From contig NZ_CP040442.1 in the NCBI RefSeq assembly GCF_015191005.1, forward strand, positions 1,116,001 to 1,180,000: a stretch of DNA of 64,000 nt, written 5' to 3'. Below, piece after piece: positions 1-9,046 of the stretch. This DNA is from Kaistella flava (ex Peng et al. 2021) (GTDB taxonomy: Bacteria > Bacteroidota > Bacteroidia > Flavobacteriales > Weeksellaceae). The notes below the pieces were generated by a model that saw only the letters and a program-made list of their open reading frames with translations, searched no databases and had not been told where the DNA came from. A program made the position numbers and the translations under genes. The stretch's first letter is position 1, and every line of letters begins with the position of its first letter.

Positions 1-33
1 CTGGATTACAAGAATAAACATGGAAGAATTTAA
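1..33 (+). CDS. 3' end of upstream gene, probably recC (partial)
   Basis: An open frame runs from the window edge and ends in TAA at 31-33, giving the tail LDYKNKHGRI. It overlaps the first 14 nt of recB. In RecBCD loci recC commonly lies directly upstream of recB with translational overlap, so recC is the likely identity. Ten residues cannot prove it. Confidence 0.4.
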   Translation: MDYKNKHGRI

Positions 34-3000
34 AGTGGAATCAGTTGATCTTTCGGGAGCAAATATTATCGAAGCCAGTGCAGGAACCGGCAAAACATTT
101 TCGATTGCAGTATTGGTAGTTCGATTATTGGTTGAGAAATGGATACCAATCGAAAAAATGTTGTTGGTTACTTTTACGGAATCAGCAGCTGCAGAATTAA
201 AAGAACGTTCTATAAAATTCATAAGAGAAGCCCTGTTAGAAATAGAGAACTCTGGATCATCCGGAAATGAAATTATTAAGGGAGTGGTAGAAAATGCGCT
301 TAACAATAATCAGACGAGTGCTGACATTGAAAATAGACTTCGCAAAGCCTTGTTGAACATTGATAATGCGATGATGTGTACAATTCATAGTTTTTGCCAG
401 CAAACGCTGAATGAATTTGCTTTTGAAACCAATCAGATTTTTGGTAAGGAATTAAAATCGGATATTTCAGATATTGTGACGAAACATACGAATGGATTTA
501 GACGCGCAGTTTTAAATATAATAAATCCTGAATTATTCGAAATAAGCGAATTAAGCAATGAGAAAATCTTAACTGGAATCATTAAAAATGCTTTAAGTGG
601 ACAAAAACTTCACGGAGATCATGCTGAAGTTCATTCTCTTTTAGAGTACAATCAAGAGTTAGAAAAGATAAGAGATGCCACAATTGAATATTTGCAAAAC
701 AGCAAAGATTCAATGACTAATACTATAAATAATTATGTAAAAAAGGGATACGGCAAAGCATCAGCTTTATCTAAAATTGAAGATAATAATAAACTATTAA
801 TTTATTTTGAGCTAGATGCAGATAAAATAAAATTTGATTTTAACGATCTTTTCCCAATTGAAATTGCAGAGTGCAAAAAGAATAAACAGGAAAGAGACCT
901 TTATTCCTGCTCGACTAAAAATGTTTTTTTTCAGCAAGCCATCGACTGGATCCTTCCAAAAGTTAAGCAAGAATTGAAGTCTAAAAACCATTTCACCTTT
1001 GATGATTTAATCGATCAATTACACGGATCGCGAGACAAGGATGCGCTAAAGCTATTAATGAGAGCGAAGTATGATGCTATTTTTCTTGATGAATTTCAGG
1101 ATACCGATAAAAAACAATATGCTATTTTCAAGGAAATTTTCCAACACGATCCTTCCAAAATAATTTTCTATATCGGTGATCCAAAACAATCTATATACGC
1201 CTGGAGAAAAGCGGATTTAAATACCTATTTCGAAGCACGAAACGCTATCGTCTCGGAAAAACGTTTTACGATGAAGACGAATTTCCGGTCCACAACAAAT
1301 TATATCGATGCTTTAAACAAGTTTTTCCTGCCCAACACTGATTTCGATACTTTCGAAAATGGTGCAGTAGAGGGTCACCAAAAAATAAAATACGAAGTTG
1401 TAAAAGCAAAACAACAAAATGCTGAAGGCCTCAATATAGATAACAAGTTGCTTTCCCCATTAACCATAATTGATGGATATAAGAGTGAGGAAGAGGTCAA
1501 CGCTATAGTACGAAAAACCATTCGACATTTATTAAAAGGAGACGTGACCTTAAATAAAAAACCTTTAAAACCTTCTAATATCACTATCTTAATCAGAACC
1601 AATCGTGAAGGAAAAACACTAAAAAGAATACTGGAAAGTGAAAATATCCCTTCCGTAATTTTGGATGACAGCAAAGTGGTTCAGTCAGCAGAAGCAAATG
1701 AATTATTGTTTATCCTGCAAGCGATTCTTAATCCAAAAAAAGCAGCCATTCAAAAGGCGTTTCTAACTTCTGTATTAGGGAAAAAAGTTATTGATCTAGA
1801 AGATATTGATTTCGATTATTGGGTTGAAAAATTTTCTACCTATCAAAAAAACTGGACAAAAGACGGTATTTTTGTAGCATTAAATCAGGTGATTAATGAT
1901 TTTAATTTGATAGCAAAAAACCAGTCAGATATCACGAAAGGACATCGAATCCTTTCGAACATCAGGCAATTATTAGAGTTGCTGCAGGAAAAAGAACAGA
2001 ATAATGCCTTAACACCAAATGAAGTTTATTTTTACTTATACAATCAGACAAAATCAGTTGATGATACAGAAAACAAAGAACTTTCGCAACGGATAGAAAG
2101 TGATGAAGATGCAGTAAAAATTGTTACCATTCATAAAAGTAAAGGATTAGAATATGATGTCATCATAGCTCCTTATCTGAATCTGAACGAGAATGAAAAA
2201 GGTGAGTTTAGTAGTATAAGAATAGAAAAAGAAGGTGAAAGTGATTATGTTTTTACAAGAAAGCCAATAAGTGATCTTTCCTTGAAAGTTCAATTTATAA
2301 GTCAGCAAAATCAAGAAAACAGACGTCTGCTATATGTTGCTTTGACCCGTGCTAAATATAATGCGATTGTAATTAGTAAGGTTGGAAAAAGTACCCTTTC
2401 AAACCTACTGGCTAAATTACAAACGACAAACAACAATATTAAACTTTATAAAAAAGAAGATATTGTCGACTGGAATCCGGATCCTATTACATTACAAGAG
2501 GAAACGATACCCTCTTCTGATAAGACAATTCCAAAACTCGTTTTTGCAGATAAAAATTATAACAAGATGAGCTACTCTTTTCTGTCTGCTCATCCTTCAA
2601 AATCTACCAAACAAGACGGAACTTCTTATGAGAAAAGTCACTATGACCATTTTGTTTTTAAAGATTTAAAAAAAGGCGCCCAAATAGGAAATTTACTGCA
2701 CAACATCTTTGAATTTATTAATTATTCAGACACAGACAATTGGACGGAAGTTATTCGTACTTCTGTGCAGTGTTTTGCGCCATCTAATATTGAAGACACT
2801 GTTTTTTTAGAGAACTTATATCAACTCGTTCACCATACTGTTCATGCTAATTTAGGCACAGACGCTTATGGAAACACCTTTTCATTACAAGCTATAGAAC
2901 GGGGAAAAAGAATCAATGAGATTGAATTCAATTTCAAAATTGCAAATGAATTTGGAATGATGGATTTAGAAAGCGTGATGATGGATCATTCACAGATTCT

Positions 3001-3385
3001 AACAAAACGTTCAGGCGATGTCAAAGGCATGATGAATGGTTTAGTCGATTTGTTTTTTGAGCATGAGGGAAAATATTACATCCTCGACTGGAAGTCTAAC
3101 TTCTTAGGAGATTCGATTGCATGTTATCACGCAGACCAGCTCAATGAGTCCATGAATGAGAGCAACTATCATTTGCAGTACTGTATTTATACCGTCGCTA
3201 TGAAACGGTTTGTCGAAAGCAAACTGGGAGCTGATTTTGATTATGAAACTCACTTTGGAGGAGTTATTTATTTATTCTTAAGAGGAGTTCGTGAGGGACA
3301 AAGTACAGGAGTGTATGTCAACAAGTTGCCTAGTAATAAAGTGGAGGAATTGGAAAGGATTTTTCAATTAGAAGCAGTGATGTAA
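20..3385 (+). CDS. recB: RecB-like UvrD-family helicase/nuclease (exodeoxyribonuclease V beta subunit)
   Basis: This is the ATP-dependent 3'-5' helicase and nuclease subunit of the RecBCD recombination-repair machine, acting in the cytosol on double-strand DNA ends. At 1121 aa it has normal RecB length. Visible motifs in order: Walker A EASAGTGKTFS near residue 19, Walker B LDEFQDTD near 357, motif III GDPKQSIYAWR near 390, and the later helicase motif TIHKSKGLEYD near 711. The C-terminal RecB-type nuclease signature is GLVDLFFEHEGKYYILDWKS near 1014-1033, with an acidic residue and the DWK lysine, followed by YHLQYCIYT. The ATG at 20 overlaps the preceding frame, which suggests translational coupling. 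No recD is seen downstream on the plus strand. It lies next to a BREX locus but is a housekeeping repair gene. Confidence 0.93.
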   Translation: MEEFKVESVDLSGANIIEASAGTGKTFSIAVLVVRLLVEKWIPIEKMLLVTFTESAAAELKERSIKFIREALLEIENSGSSGNEIIKGVVENALNNNQTSADIENRLRKALLNIDNAMMCTIHSFCQQTLNEFAFETNQIFGKELKSDISDIVTKHTNGFRRAVLNIINPELFEISELSNEKILTGIIKNALSGQKLHGDHAEVHSLLEYNQELEKIRDATIEYLQNSKDSMTNTINNYVKKGYGKASALSKIEDNNKLLIYFELDADKIKFDFNDLFPIEIAECKKNKQERDLYSCSTKNVFFQQAIDWILPKVKQELKSKNHFTFDDLIDQLHGSRDKDALKLLMRAKYDAIFLDEFQDTDKKQYAIFKEIFQHDPSKIIFYIGDPKQSIYAWRKADLNTYFEARNAIVSEKRFTMKTNFRSTTNYIDALNKFFLPNTDFDTFENGAVEGHQKIKYEVVKAKQQNAEGLNIDNKLLSPLTIIDGYKSEEEVNAIVRKTIRHLLKGDVTLNKKPLKPSNITILIRTNREGKTLKRILESENIPSVILDDSKVVQSAEANELLFILQAILNPKKAAIQKAFLTSVLGKKVIDLEDIDFDYWVEKFSTYQKNWTKDGIFVALNQVINDFNLIAKNQSDITKGHRILSNIRQLLELLQEKEQNNALTPNEVYFYLYNQTKSVDDTENKELSQRIESDEDAVKIVTIHKSKGLEYDVIIAPYLNLNENEKGEFSSIRIEKEGESDYVFTRKPISDLSLKVQFISQQNQENRRLLYVALTRAKYNAIVISKVGKSTLSNLLAKLQTTNNNIKLYKKEDIVDWNPDPITLQEETIPSSDKTIPKLVFADKNYNKMSYSFLSAHPSKSTKQDGTSYEKSHYDHFVFKDLKKGAQIGNLLHNIFEFINYSDTDNWTEVIRTSVQCFAPSNIEDTVFLENLYQLVHHTVHANLGTDAYGNTFSLQAIERGKRINEIEFNFKIANEFGMMDLESVMMDHSQILTKRSGDVKGMMNGLVDLFFEHEGKYYILDWKSNFLGDSIACYHADQLNESMNESNYHLQYCIYTVAMKRFVESKLGADFDYETHFGGVIYLFLRGVREGQSTGVYVNKLPSNKVEELERIFQLEAVM

Positions 3386-3572
3386 ATGTGTGCGAAAATA
3401 TATGATACTAATTTTTTCAGTTTTACGAATATTTGCTGAATCGTAATCTTTCGTGTAGTTAAAAAGATATATTTATAATCTAGAACTCAAAAAAGAGTTA
3501 TTAATTTGATGCTTTTTTAATCTCCCAAAAGGAAATGCAAAATTCGTCTTCAAAAGATTTGGATCCTCATTT

Positions 3573-4109
3573 TTATTCAGTTACATTGTAAGTATAAGTG
3601 AAACTTTCGTTATTTTTCGAATCACGACTGCTTGTTAAGATAGATTTTCCTTTCGACTTTTGTTTAGTACTTTTTGAAGCTATTGTAGCCTTTGTTTTTC
3701 TAATAGGGGAAATAATTAAATCAGCGTTCTTACTGTCATAAACAATGTTACCTAAAAACATATCTAAAGCCTCATATAAACGATAATTTTGTTTGAGCTC
3801 ACCATCCTGTGGGAAGATTTGATTTCCAACCGAAAAGCCTAACAACTCTATGATTATGCGCGGACTATCCGGATTATAACCGCCTTGAAATAAAATGTGA
3901 GTTTTAGGTTTCATTTTCTGAAATTTCTTTTCTGCATTTTTTGAAAAAAGCCTGCTTAAATATAATTCTGTTACTTCCCGATACTCAGTGTTTTTGGCAC
4001 CATCTCTCATTTCCTGAATATTAACATTCTCAATAGTCAAGTAAAGAATATTTTCTTTTTTTATCCCTAACTCTATCATCTTTGCCTCAAGTTCCTCCGA
4101 ATATGCCAT
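3573..4109 (-). CDS. hypothetical protein, 178 aa
   Basis: I do not recognise this protein. It has no signal peptide or membrane segment. The N-terminal two thirds looks globular with alternating helix/strand character, including QGGYNPDSPRIIIELLGF near residue 76. The last 45 residues are Lys/Ser/Thr-rich and probably disordered. It is convergent with recB and lies about 150 nt downstream of the WYL regulator on the same strand, so it may share that transcript. AT-rich flanks show no obvious terminator. Confidence 0.6.
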   Translation of the reverse strand: MAYSEELEAKMIELGIKKENILYLTIENVNIQEMRDGAKNTEYREVTELYLSRLFSKNAEKKFQKMKPKTHILFQGGYNPDSPRIIIELLGFSVGNQIFPQDGELKQNYRLYEALDMFLGNIVYDSKNADLIISPIRKTKATIASKSTKQKSKGKSILTSSRDSKNNESFTYTYNVTE

Positions 4110-4262
4110 ATTAAAAAACTTTTTATTAATCCTAAAGATAATGAAAATTAAGAAGTCATTATCGAATTAAACAGAAACAAAACCAATTTCATTAAATTTC
4201 ATAAAAATACTTGTAGTTTTATTTAAAACAATATTATCAATTCACCTCTTAAGATAAAAATT

Positions 4263-5267
4263 TCAATAATTCCCGACGGCCTGTTTTAAAATAGAAGCAA
4301 TCTTATCTCTTAAACTTTCAGGAGTAATAACGGTTACCTGCCAACCAAAAGAAAGAATGAGTTTTTGCAGTTCAAAATTAGGAATAACTTTGATGCGAAC
4401 TTCTAACTGATCATTAATTTCTCTTGCCTTTTGGGACTGATGAATAGGCTTCGTTAATATATAGGGCTTCGCTTCGGCACTAAAGAGTAATTTCACTTCT
4501 TCCGCAACTGCGTCAAAAGGTCTGCTCACTCCTACGATATCGGAGAAATAATCTTCCCAGTCAATGTCTGCATCAACATAGGTTTTGTTAGTTTCTTTTA
4601 CTCCACTAACCCTGTCTAACGCTAAATTCCAGGTTTTGATTCCATTCTCCTCATTTCGTCCAAATACGAACCAGCGATTATTGTATTGTTTTAAATGATA
4701 AGGATGAAAAACTATATTTACTGACTTTTCCTGCGTGAAGGGATGATAAGAAACATTAAGAACGCGTTGGTTATGAATCGCATTAAAAATCACCTTAATG
4801 TACTCAGTTCCTACATAATCAATATTCGATTCATAACTAATGATATGCTCACTTTCCGGAATTGCGCCGAATTTTGATTCTAATCTGGGTAACATTTCAT
4901 CCATCCATTCAAACTGAGGGGCACCAGAAAAACGTGACAGAATCTGTAGGGCCGATTGCATTTGAAGTGCTTCAGCTTCATTAATGGGTTCATTTCTGAT
5001 GCTGAAATCCCTATCTGAATATCGATAAATTTTCCTTCGTCCATCTTTTATCTTATCTAAAGGAATCGAAAAACCATCTTCGCTTTCCATGTACTTAATG
5101 TCTTCGAATAATTGGCGGCGTTGAATTCCTGTATTGTCTGGATCACGTTCAAATAATCTATCGTTTATTTCTTTTAACAAATCATCGATGTTATAAGTTC
5201 TTCCCGTATTGCGAAAGCAATTATCCAAAATTTGGTATCGGAAGTAAGCATTTTTATTGATTGCCAT
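4263..5267 (-). CDS. WYL-domain transcriptional regulator
   Basis: This is a cytosolic DNA-binding regulator of 334 aa, a typical length for the family. The N-terminal part (about 1-90) is a winged-helix-like segment with the pattern YNIDDLLKEINDRL..RRQLFEDIKYME. Residues about 140-230 form the WYL domain: VLNVSYHPF..., FHPYHLKQYNNRWFVFGRNE and a basic/aromatic strand ending in WNLALDRVSGV. The C-terminal WCX-like extension is at about 255-330. WYL proteins bind nucleotides or nucleic acid and often control defence loci, including BREX (BrxR). Here the gene is divergent from a DUF2130 operon and lies at the far 3' side of the BREX operon. Its direct target is therefore more likely the 5268-5344 divergent promoter region; control of BREX is only an inference. 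Confidence 0.82.
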   Translation of the reverse strand: MAINKNAYFRYQILDNCFRNTGRTYNIDDLLKEINDRLFERDPDNTGIQRRQLFEDIKYMESEDGFSIPLDKIKDGRRKIYRYSDRDFSIRNEPINEAEALQMQSALQILSRFSGAPQFEWMDEMLPRLESKFGAIPESEHIISYESNIDYVGTEYIKVIFNAIHNQRVLNVSYHPFTQEKSVNIVFHPYHLKQYNNRWFVFGRNEENGIKTWNLALDRVSGVKETNKTYVDADIDWEDYFSDIVGVSRPFDAVAEEVKLLFSAEAKPYILTKPIHQSQKAREINDQLEVRIKVIPNFELQKLILSFGWQVTVITPESLRDKIASILKQAVGNY

Positions 5268-5284
5268 AGTAGAATTATTTAATA

Positions 5285-5318
5285 TGCAGATTCACTGCAC
5301 AAGATACAAATACTTTTG
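5285..5318. promoter_or_regulatory. divergent promoter/operator between WYL regulator and DUF2130 operon
   Basis: The 77-nt divergent spacer holds a perfect inverted repeat TGCAG-ATTCA-CTGCA at 5285-5299. It is followed by TACTTTTG at 5311-5318, a match to the Bacteroidota -7 element TAnnTTTG, 27 nt before the DUF2130 start. A second palindrome (TACAAA/TTTGTA, 5305-5320) overlaps the -7 box. Placement next to a WYL regulator makes these candidate operators. No clear TTTG -33 element is seen. Confidence 0.45.
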
Positions 5319-5344
5319 TAGAGTAAATAAATAATAAAACATAA

Positions 5345-6628
5345 ATGATGAAAACTGAAAATCAAATTATCAAATGCCCGAAATGTGGAACTGAAATCGA
5401 CGTGAATGATGTGTTGTCACATCAAATCGAAGAAAGTTTAAAAATAAAACTTCTTGCCAAAGAAAATTCTTTAAAAGAAGAATTTCAGAAAAAAGAAGAA
5501 ACTCTCCATGCAGAGAGAAAAGCAGTCGAGGATTTAATGAAAAATCAAGACTCAATTCTGCAGACAAGACTGGAGGAAGAAAAAAAGAAAATTGAAAAAG
5601 AGGCAGAGGCAAAAATGAAACTGAAGTTGCAGGCAGACCATGAAGAAATTCTCAAAATGAAGGATGACGAACTTAAAGAGAAATCTGAGCAGGTTAGAGC
5701 TTATAATAAAATGAAAACAGATTTTGCCAGAATTGAACGTGAGAAAAATGAACTGAAAGAAACCCTTGAAGCGGAAAATGAGCAAAAATTAAATACAAAA
5801 ATTGAAGAAGAACGACAAAAAATTCAATTACAGATTATGTCTAAACATGAACTGGAAATAAAAGACTTCCAGAAGAAATTGGATGATCAGAAAAAACTTA
5901 CGGAGGAAATGAAACGCAAACAGGATCAAGGATCAATGCAATTGCAGGGAGAAGTGATGGAACTGGCAATTGAAAATTTCCTTGCTTCTAATTTTCCATT
6001 GGATACCATTGAAGAAATTAAAAAAGGTGCTTCAGGCGCAGACTGTCTTCAAACCGTAAACACTTTCGATACCCAAAACTGTGGCACCATATATTATGAA
6101 AGCAAGCGTGCGAAGAACTTTTCGTCTGGCTGGATTGAAAAATTCAAAAATGATATTCGTGAGAAAGGCGCAGATATTGGGGTTTTGGTAACCGAAGTTT
6201 TACCTACCGGAATGGAAAGAATGGGATTTCATCAGGGAATTTACATCTGTCGTTTTGACGAATTCAAAGGGCTTTCTAATATTTTGCGACAGTCATTAAT
6301 CACCATCAGTACCGCGATTCAGTCGCAGGAAAACAAAGGTGATAAAATGGTGATGCTTTATAACTTTCTTTCTGGTACAGAATTCAGAATGCAAATGGAA
6401 GGAATCATCGAAGGTTTCCAGCAAATGGAAATAGATTTGAACACCGAAAAAAGAGCGATGATGCGCAGTTGGAAACAACGCGAAAAGCAGATTCAAAAAG
6501 TGATCAACAACACCGTGAATATGTACGGCTCGATTAAAGGAATTGGCGGAAATGCAGTGCAAACTATAGAACTTTTAGAACTTGGATATACCGCAAATCA
6601 AATTGAAAACACACTAGATTATGAATGA
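5345..6628 (+). CDS. DUF2130 domain protein (zinc ribbon, coiled coil, restriction-endonuclease-like core)
   Basis: 427 aa. The N-terminus has a zinc-binding motif CPKCGTEID near residue 11. Residues about 30-200 form a long Lys/Glu-rich coiled coil. The C-terminal half is the DUF2130 core: GADCLQTV, then GTIYYESKRAKNFSSGWIEK near 244-260, where D...ExK resembles a PD-(D/E)XK nuclease core. Biochemical function of the family is not established; a DNA-end or DNA-damage role is inferred from the fold-like motif. It is the first gene of a plus-strand operon, overlapping the next gene by 8 nt. An alternative start lies one codon later (ATGATG). Confidence 0.85.
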   Translation: MMKTENQIIKCPKCGTEIDVNDVLSHQIEESLKIKLLAKENSLKEEFQKKEETLHAERKAVEDLMKNQDSILQTRLEEEKKKIEKEAEAKMKLKLQADHEEILKMKDDELKEKSEQVRAYNKMKTDFARIEREKNELKETLEAENEQKLNTKIEEERQKIQLQIMSKHELEIKDFQKKLDDQKKLTEEMKRKQDQGSMQLQGEVMELAIENFLASNFPLDTIEEIKKGASGADCLQTVNTFDTQNCGTIYYESKRAKNFSSGWIEKFKNDIREKGADIGVLVTEVLPTGMERMGFHQGIYICRFDEFKGLSNILRQSLITISTAIQSQENKGDKMVMLYNFLSGTEFRMQMEGIIEGFQQMEIDLNTEKRAMMRSWKQREKQIQKVINNTVNMYGSIKGIGGNAVQTIELLELGYTANQIENTLDYE

Positions 6629-6968
6629 AACAGTAAGAAAAAAATTGATCGAGGTTGCAAAAGATAAAGCAGTTATCACGTATCAGGAATTATGTAATGT
6701 CTGCAATTTAAAACTCGACATGCGAGAGAATCCAGCAGACCGAACAGAAATCGGTAGAATTCTGGGCGAAATCTCAGTACACGAATTTAATCACCAACGA
6801 CCGCTTTTAAGCGCAGTAGTTCTTTCGAAAAATGGTGAAGAAGGCGACGGATTTTATAAACTCTGCCAGGAATTAGGTTTTACAAAAAACTGGCGAAAAT
6901 TAAAAGAAGAAGGAATCTTCAGTATTAAGGAAATTATAAAATGTCATCAATATTGGTCTAACAATTAA
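6621..6968 (+). CDS. hypothetical small cytosolic protein, 115 aa
   Basis: The start overlaps the DUF2130 stop by 8 nt, so the two are probably translationally coupled. The N-terminal part (ITYQELCNVCNL) looks like a short winged-helix segment. A conserved-looking centre follows: RTEIGRILGEISVHEFNHQRPLLSAVVLSKNG. This pattern recurs in small proteins of unknown function near defence and repair genes. No catalytic motif can be named. Confidence 0.7.
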   Translation: MNETVRKKLIEVAKDKAVITYQELCNVCNLKLDMRENPADRTEIGRILGEISVHEFNHQRPLLSAVVLSKNGEEGDGFYKLCQELGFTKNWRKLKEEGIFSIKEIIKCHQYWSNN

Positions 6969-6979
6969 AATTATTTATT

Positions 6980-7606
6980 ATGGAAAAGCAACATGTACAC
7001 AACCTTATTATTTTAGATGAAAGTGGCTCCATGCACAGCATTAAATCCCAAATCATTTCGGGCTTTAACGAAACCGTTCAGTCGATTAAAGGTTCTCAGA
7101 AAAAATTCCCTGAGCAGGAACATTTTATCTCTGTCGTTAGTTTTAATGATCTTGGCAACAAATTGTTGCACTTCATTGATCCTGTAGAAAAACTTAATGA
7201 GATCGATGCTGATCTCTATCAGCCAAATGCCTGTACTCCACTTTTTGACGCTATCGGATTCTCGGTGACTAAATTACATCAGGTCGTAAAAGATCAGCAG
7301 AACTGTAATGTCCTGGTAACTATTATGACCGATGGTGAAGAAAATGCATCGAAGGAATATTCTGGAAAACAGATTAAAGAATTGATTGAAAAGTTGAAAC
7401 AAGAAAAATGGACTTTTACCTATATCGGAACCGATCACGACGTAGATCAAATCGCACTTAATCTTTCCATCACCAATACTTTGATTTTTGAGAAAAACGA
7501 AGCCGGCATTAAGAAAATGTTTGAAAAAGACAGAACTTCGCGCGATGTTTATTATTCAAAAGTCCAAAGAAATGAGGATACGAAGGATAATTTCTTTGAG
7601 GAATAA
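6980..7606 (+). CDS. vWA domain protein
   Basis: A 208-aa stand-alone von Willebrand factor A domain of the bacterial cytosolic type. The MIDAS metal site is LDESGSMHS near residue 10 (DxSxS). The distal threonine lies in NACTPLFDAIG near 76 and the third motif is IMTDGEENAS near 114. There is no signal peptide. Family members act as Mg-dependent scaffolds for partner proteins. It lies 11 nt after the preceding gene, so the DUF2130, 115-aa and vWA genes form one operon closed by the hairpin at 7641-7668. Related stand-alone vWA proteins occur in stress and Ter-type conflict operons; no ter genes are present here. Confidence 0.82.
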   Translation: MEKQHVHNLIILDESGSMHSIKSQIISGFNETVQSIKGSQKKFPEQEHFISVVSFNDLGNKLLHFIDPVEKLNEIDADLYQPNACTPLFDAIGFSVTKLHQVVKDQQNCNVLVTIMTDGEENASKEYSGKQIKELIEKLKQEKWTFTYIGTDHDVDQIALNLSITNTLIFEKNEAGIKKMFEKDRTSRDVYYSKVQRNEDTKDNFFEE

Positions 7607-7640
7607 TATGGCGTAATTCTTCATTATTTTATATAAAAAT

Positions 7641-7668
7641 AAAAGCTCGGATTTAATTCTGAGCTTTT
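7641..7668 (+). terminator. Rho-independent terminator after vWA gene
   Basis: Eight-bp perfect stem AAAAGCTC (7641-7648) / GAGCTTTT (7661-7668) with a 12-nt loop, followed by a T-rich tract. It lies 35 nt after the vWA stop and closes the DUF2130 operon. The A-rich 5' flank could also let it work on the opposite strand. Confidence 0.8.
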
Positions 7669-7758
7669 GTTTTATTTTCTAATTTGGTAGTTAGTCATAT
7701 CCAGCAATTCGAATTGAGGGAAACTCCTTAAAGTGGATTATCGCCATTTTATTCGAAA

Positions 7759-8946
7759 TCATTTCAATAATTTTTTAATTCCCTGAACAAATGCATCTCT
7801 ATTATTGTGCTTGAGAGATTGATAATGTTGAAGTTTTTGTTTAAGCTGGAGTGAATTTACATCTTTATTCCAAAATACAATCCTTTTTTGTAAGATCTCA
7901 GGATCTTGGATATATGTTGTTAAGTTTCGCAGCACTTTATCAATCTCTTCATTTCCTGCTCTAAAAATATGCGTTCCCCTCAAATCATTACAATTTTCCC
8001 AAACAATATAAAATCTGCTTTTTGACTTTATTGTAAATAAAAAACTAACTTCTTTGACAGTATCTCGCTGTTCAATTATAGGAACGATTTTTCGGGTAGC
8101 GCTATGCATACTAGCTAGCAACTGGATATAATAAGATTTACTTCTATTACCGATATATTTTTCAATAATTTCTTCATTAGTCAAATTCTCAACGGAAGGG
8201 AGCTGAACTAAATTTTTGTTACTACCACTTCTATTGAAATTTAATTCACTCCTTACCCGTTCTTCAACTAAAACTACAGTATCCTGTATTTTATCCCAGC
8301 CTGGTGATTGTTCTTTTAAAACAATTGATTTATGCACTAAAAATTTAAGGAGGGTATTATAATATTTTTTAAAATAACCCTCTTTTAGCAAGTTCATTTC
8401 TTCCACAATACCTTGCATATCAATAGGTAAAATAAATTCAGTTTTATGTTTAAAACTTATTTTATTTTTTCCAAAAACTACATCTTCCCAAACCATATAG
8501 ACGGTTTTGCTTTCACTAATTTTCAAATCAAGAATTTGCTTTGCCCGTTTTTCTTCTTCTACAATAGCTGCCCTAATTTTTTCTTCTTTTTCTCTTTTAA
8601 GATTTTGTCTTTCTATACTAAGAAGTTTCTCTCTTTTTTCGTTCTCTTTTAATTGAAAAGCGCTAAACTCCCTTTCTTTAGGTTTTATATAATTCTCAAC
8701 TGCATGATTTATCTCAGCTTCACCACCCCTAAATTCTTCTGTAAGTTCAAAGATTGCATTTACTTTTGTACATCTCAATAAATAAGCAGACCAATATTTA
8801 TTAGAAACATCTTCATTATGAACATCTGCTAAATGGATTAGAAACTTTTTTATCCCGAGGGTCTGTTTGCACTTTTGACATTCAAATAAATGTCTTTTAG
8901 AGGTAATTTTCTTTGAAAAGTATTCTATGTCAACTGATAATAACAT
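7759..8946 (-). CDS. hypothetical protein with zinc-finger-like N-terminus and coiled coil
   Basis: 395 aa, family not recognised. The N-terminus has a C2H2-like pattern, CQKCKQTLG...HLADVH (residues 23-40). A charged coiled coil follows at about 85-145 (KEREFSAF..KREKEEKIRAAIVEEEKRA). Two similar segments, SKTVYMVWEDVVFGKN near 145 and SRFYIVWENCNDLRGTH near 310, suggest an internal duplication of a small beta-rich domain containing [FY]-x-VWE. It starts 100 nt after brxL on the same strand with no terminator between them, so it may be the last gene of the BREX transcript. No function is claimed. Confidence 0.65.
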   Translation of the reverse strand: MLLSVDIEYFSKKITSKRHLFECQKCKQTLGIKKFLIHLADVHNEDVSNKYWSAYLLRCTKVNAIFELTEEFRGGEAEINHAVENYIKPKEREFSAFQLKENEKREKLLSIERQNLKREKEEKIRAAIVEEEKRAKQILDLKISESKTVYMVWEDVVFGKNKISFKHKTEFILPIDMQGIVEEMNLLKEGYFKKYYNTLLKFLVHKSIVLKEQSPGWDKIQDTVVLVEERVRSELNFNRSGSNKNLVQLPSVENLTNEEIIEKYIGNRSKSYYIQLLASMHSATRKIVPIIEQRDTVKEVSFLFTIKSKSRFYIVWENCNDLRGTHIFRAGNEEIDKVLRNLTTYIQDPEILQKRIVFWNKDVNSLQLKQKLQHYQSLKHNNRDAFVQGIKKLLK

Positions 8947-9046
8947 TTATTTACTTGAACTTTTATTGATAATTAAATACTCCTGACGTCTTTCAAATTT
9001 TTAAAAACGTAATACTTTCCATTTTAAAAATCCAGAAATTCTCACA

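Noticed and set aside
3386..3572. recD after recB
   Set aside because: No SF1B helicase frame follows on the plus strand. If present in the genome it must lie elsewhere.
4263..5267. Calling the WYL gene the BREX regulator BrxR
   Set aside because: It lies at the 3' side of the BREX operon, behind another operon, and next to its own divergent promoter. The neighbourhood supports local control better.
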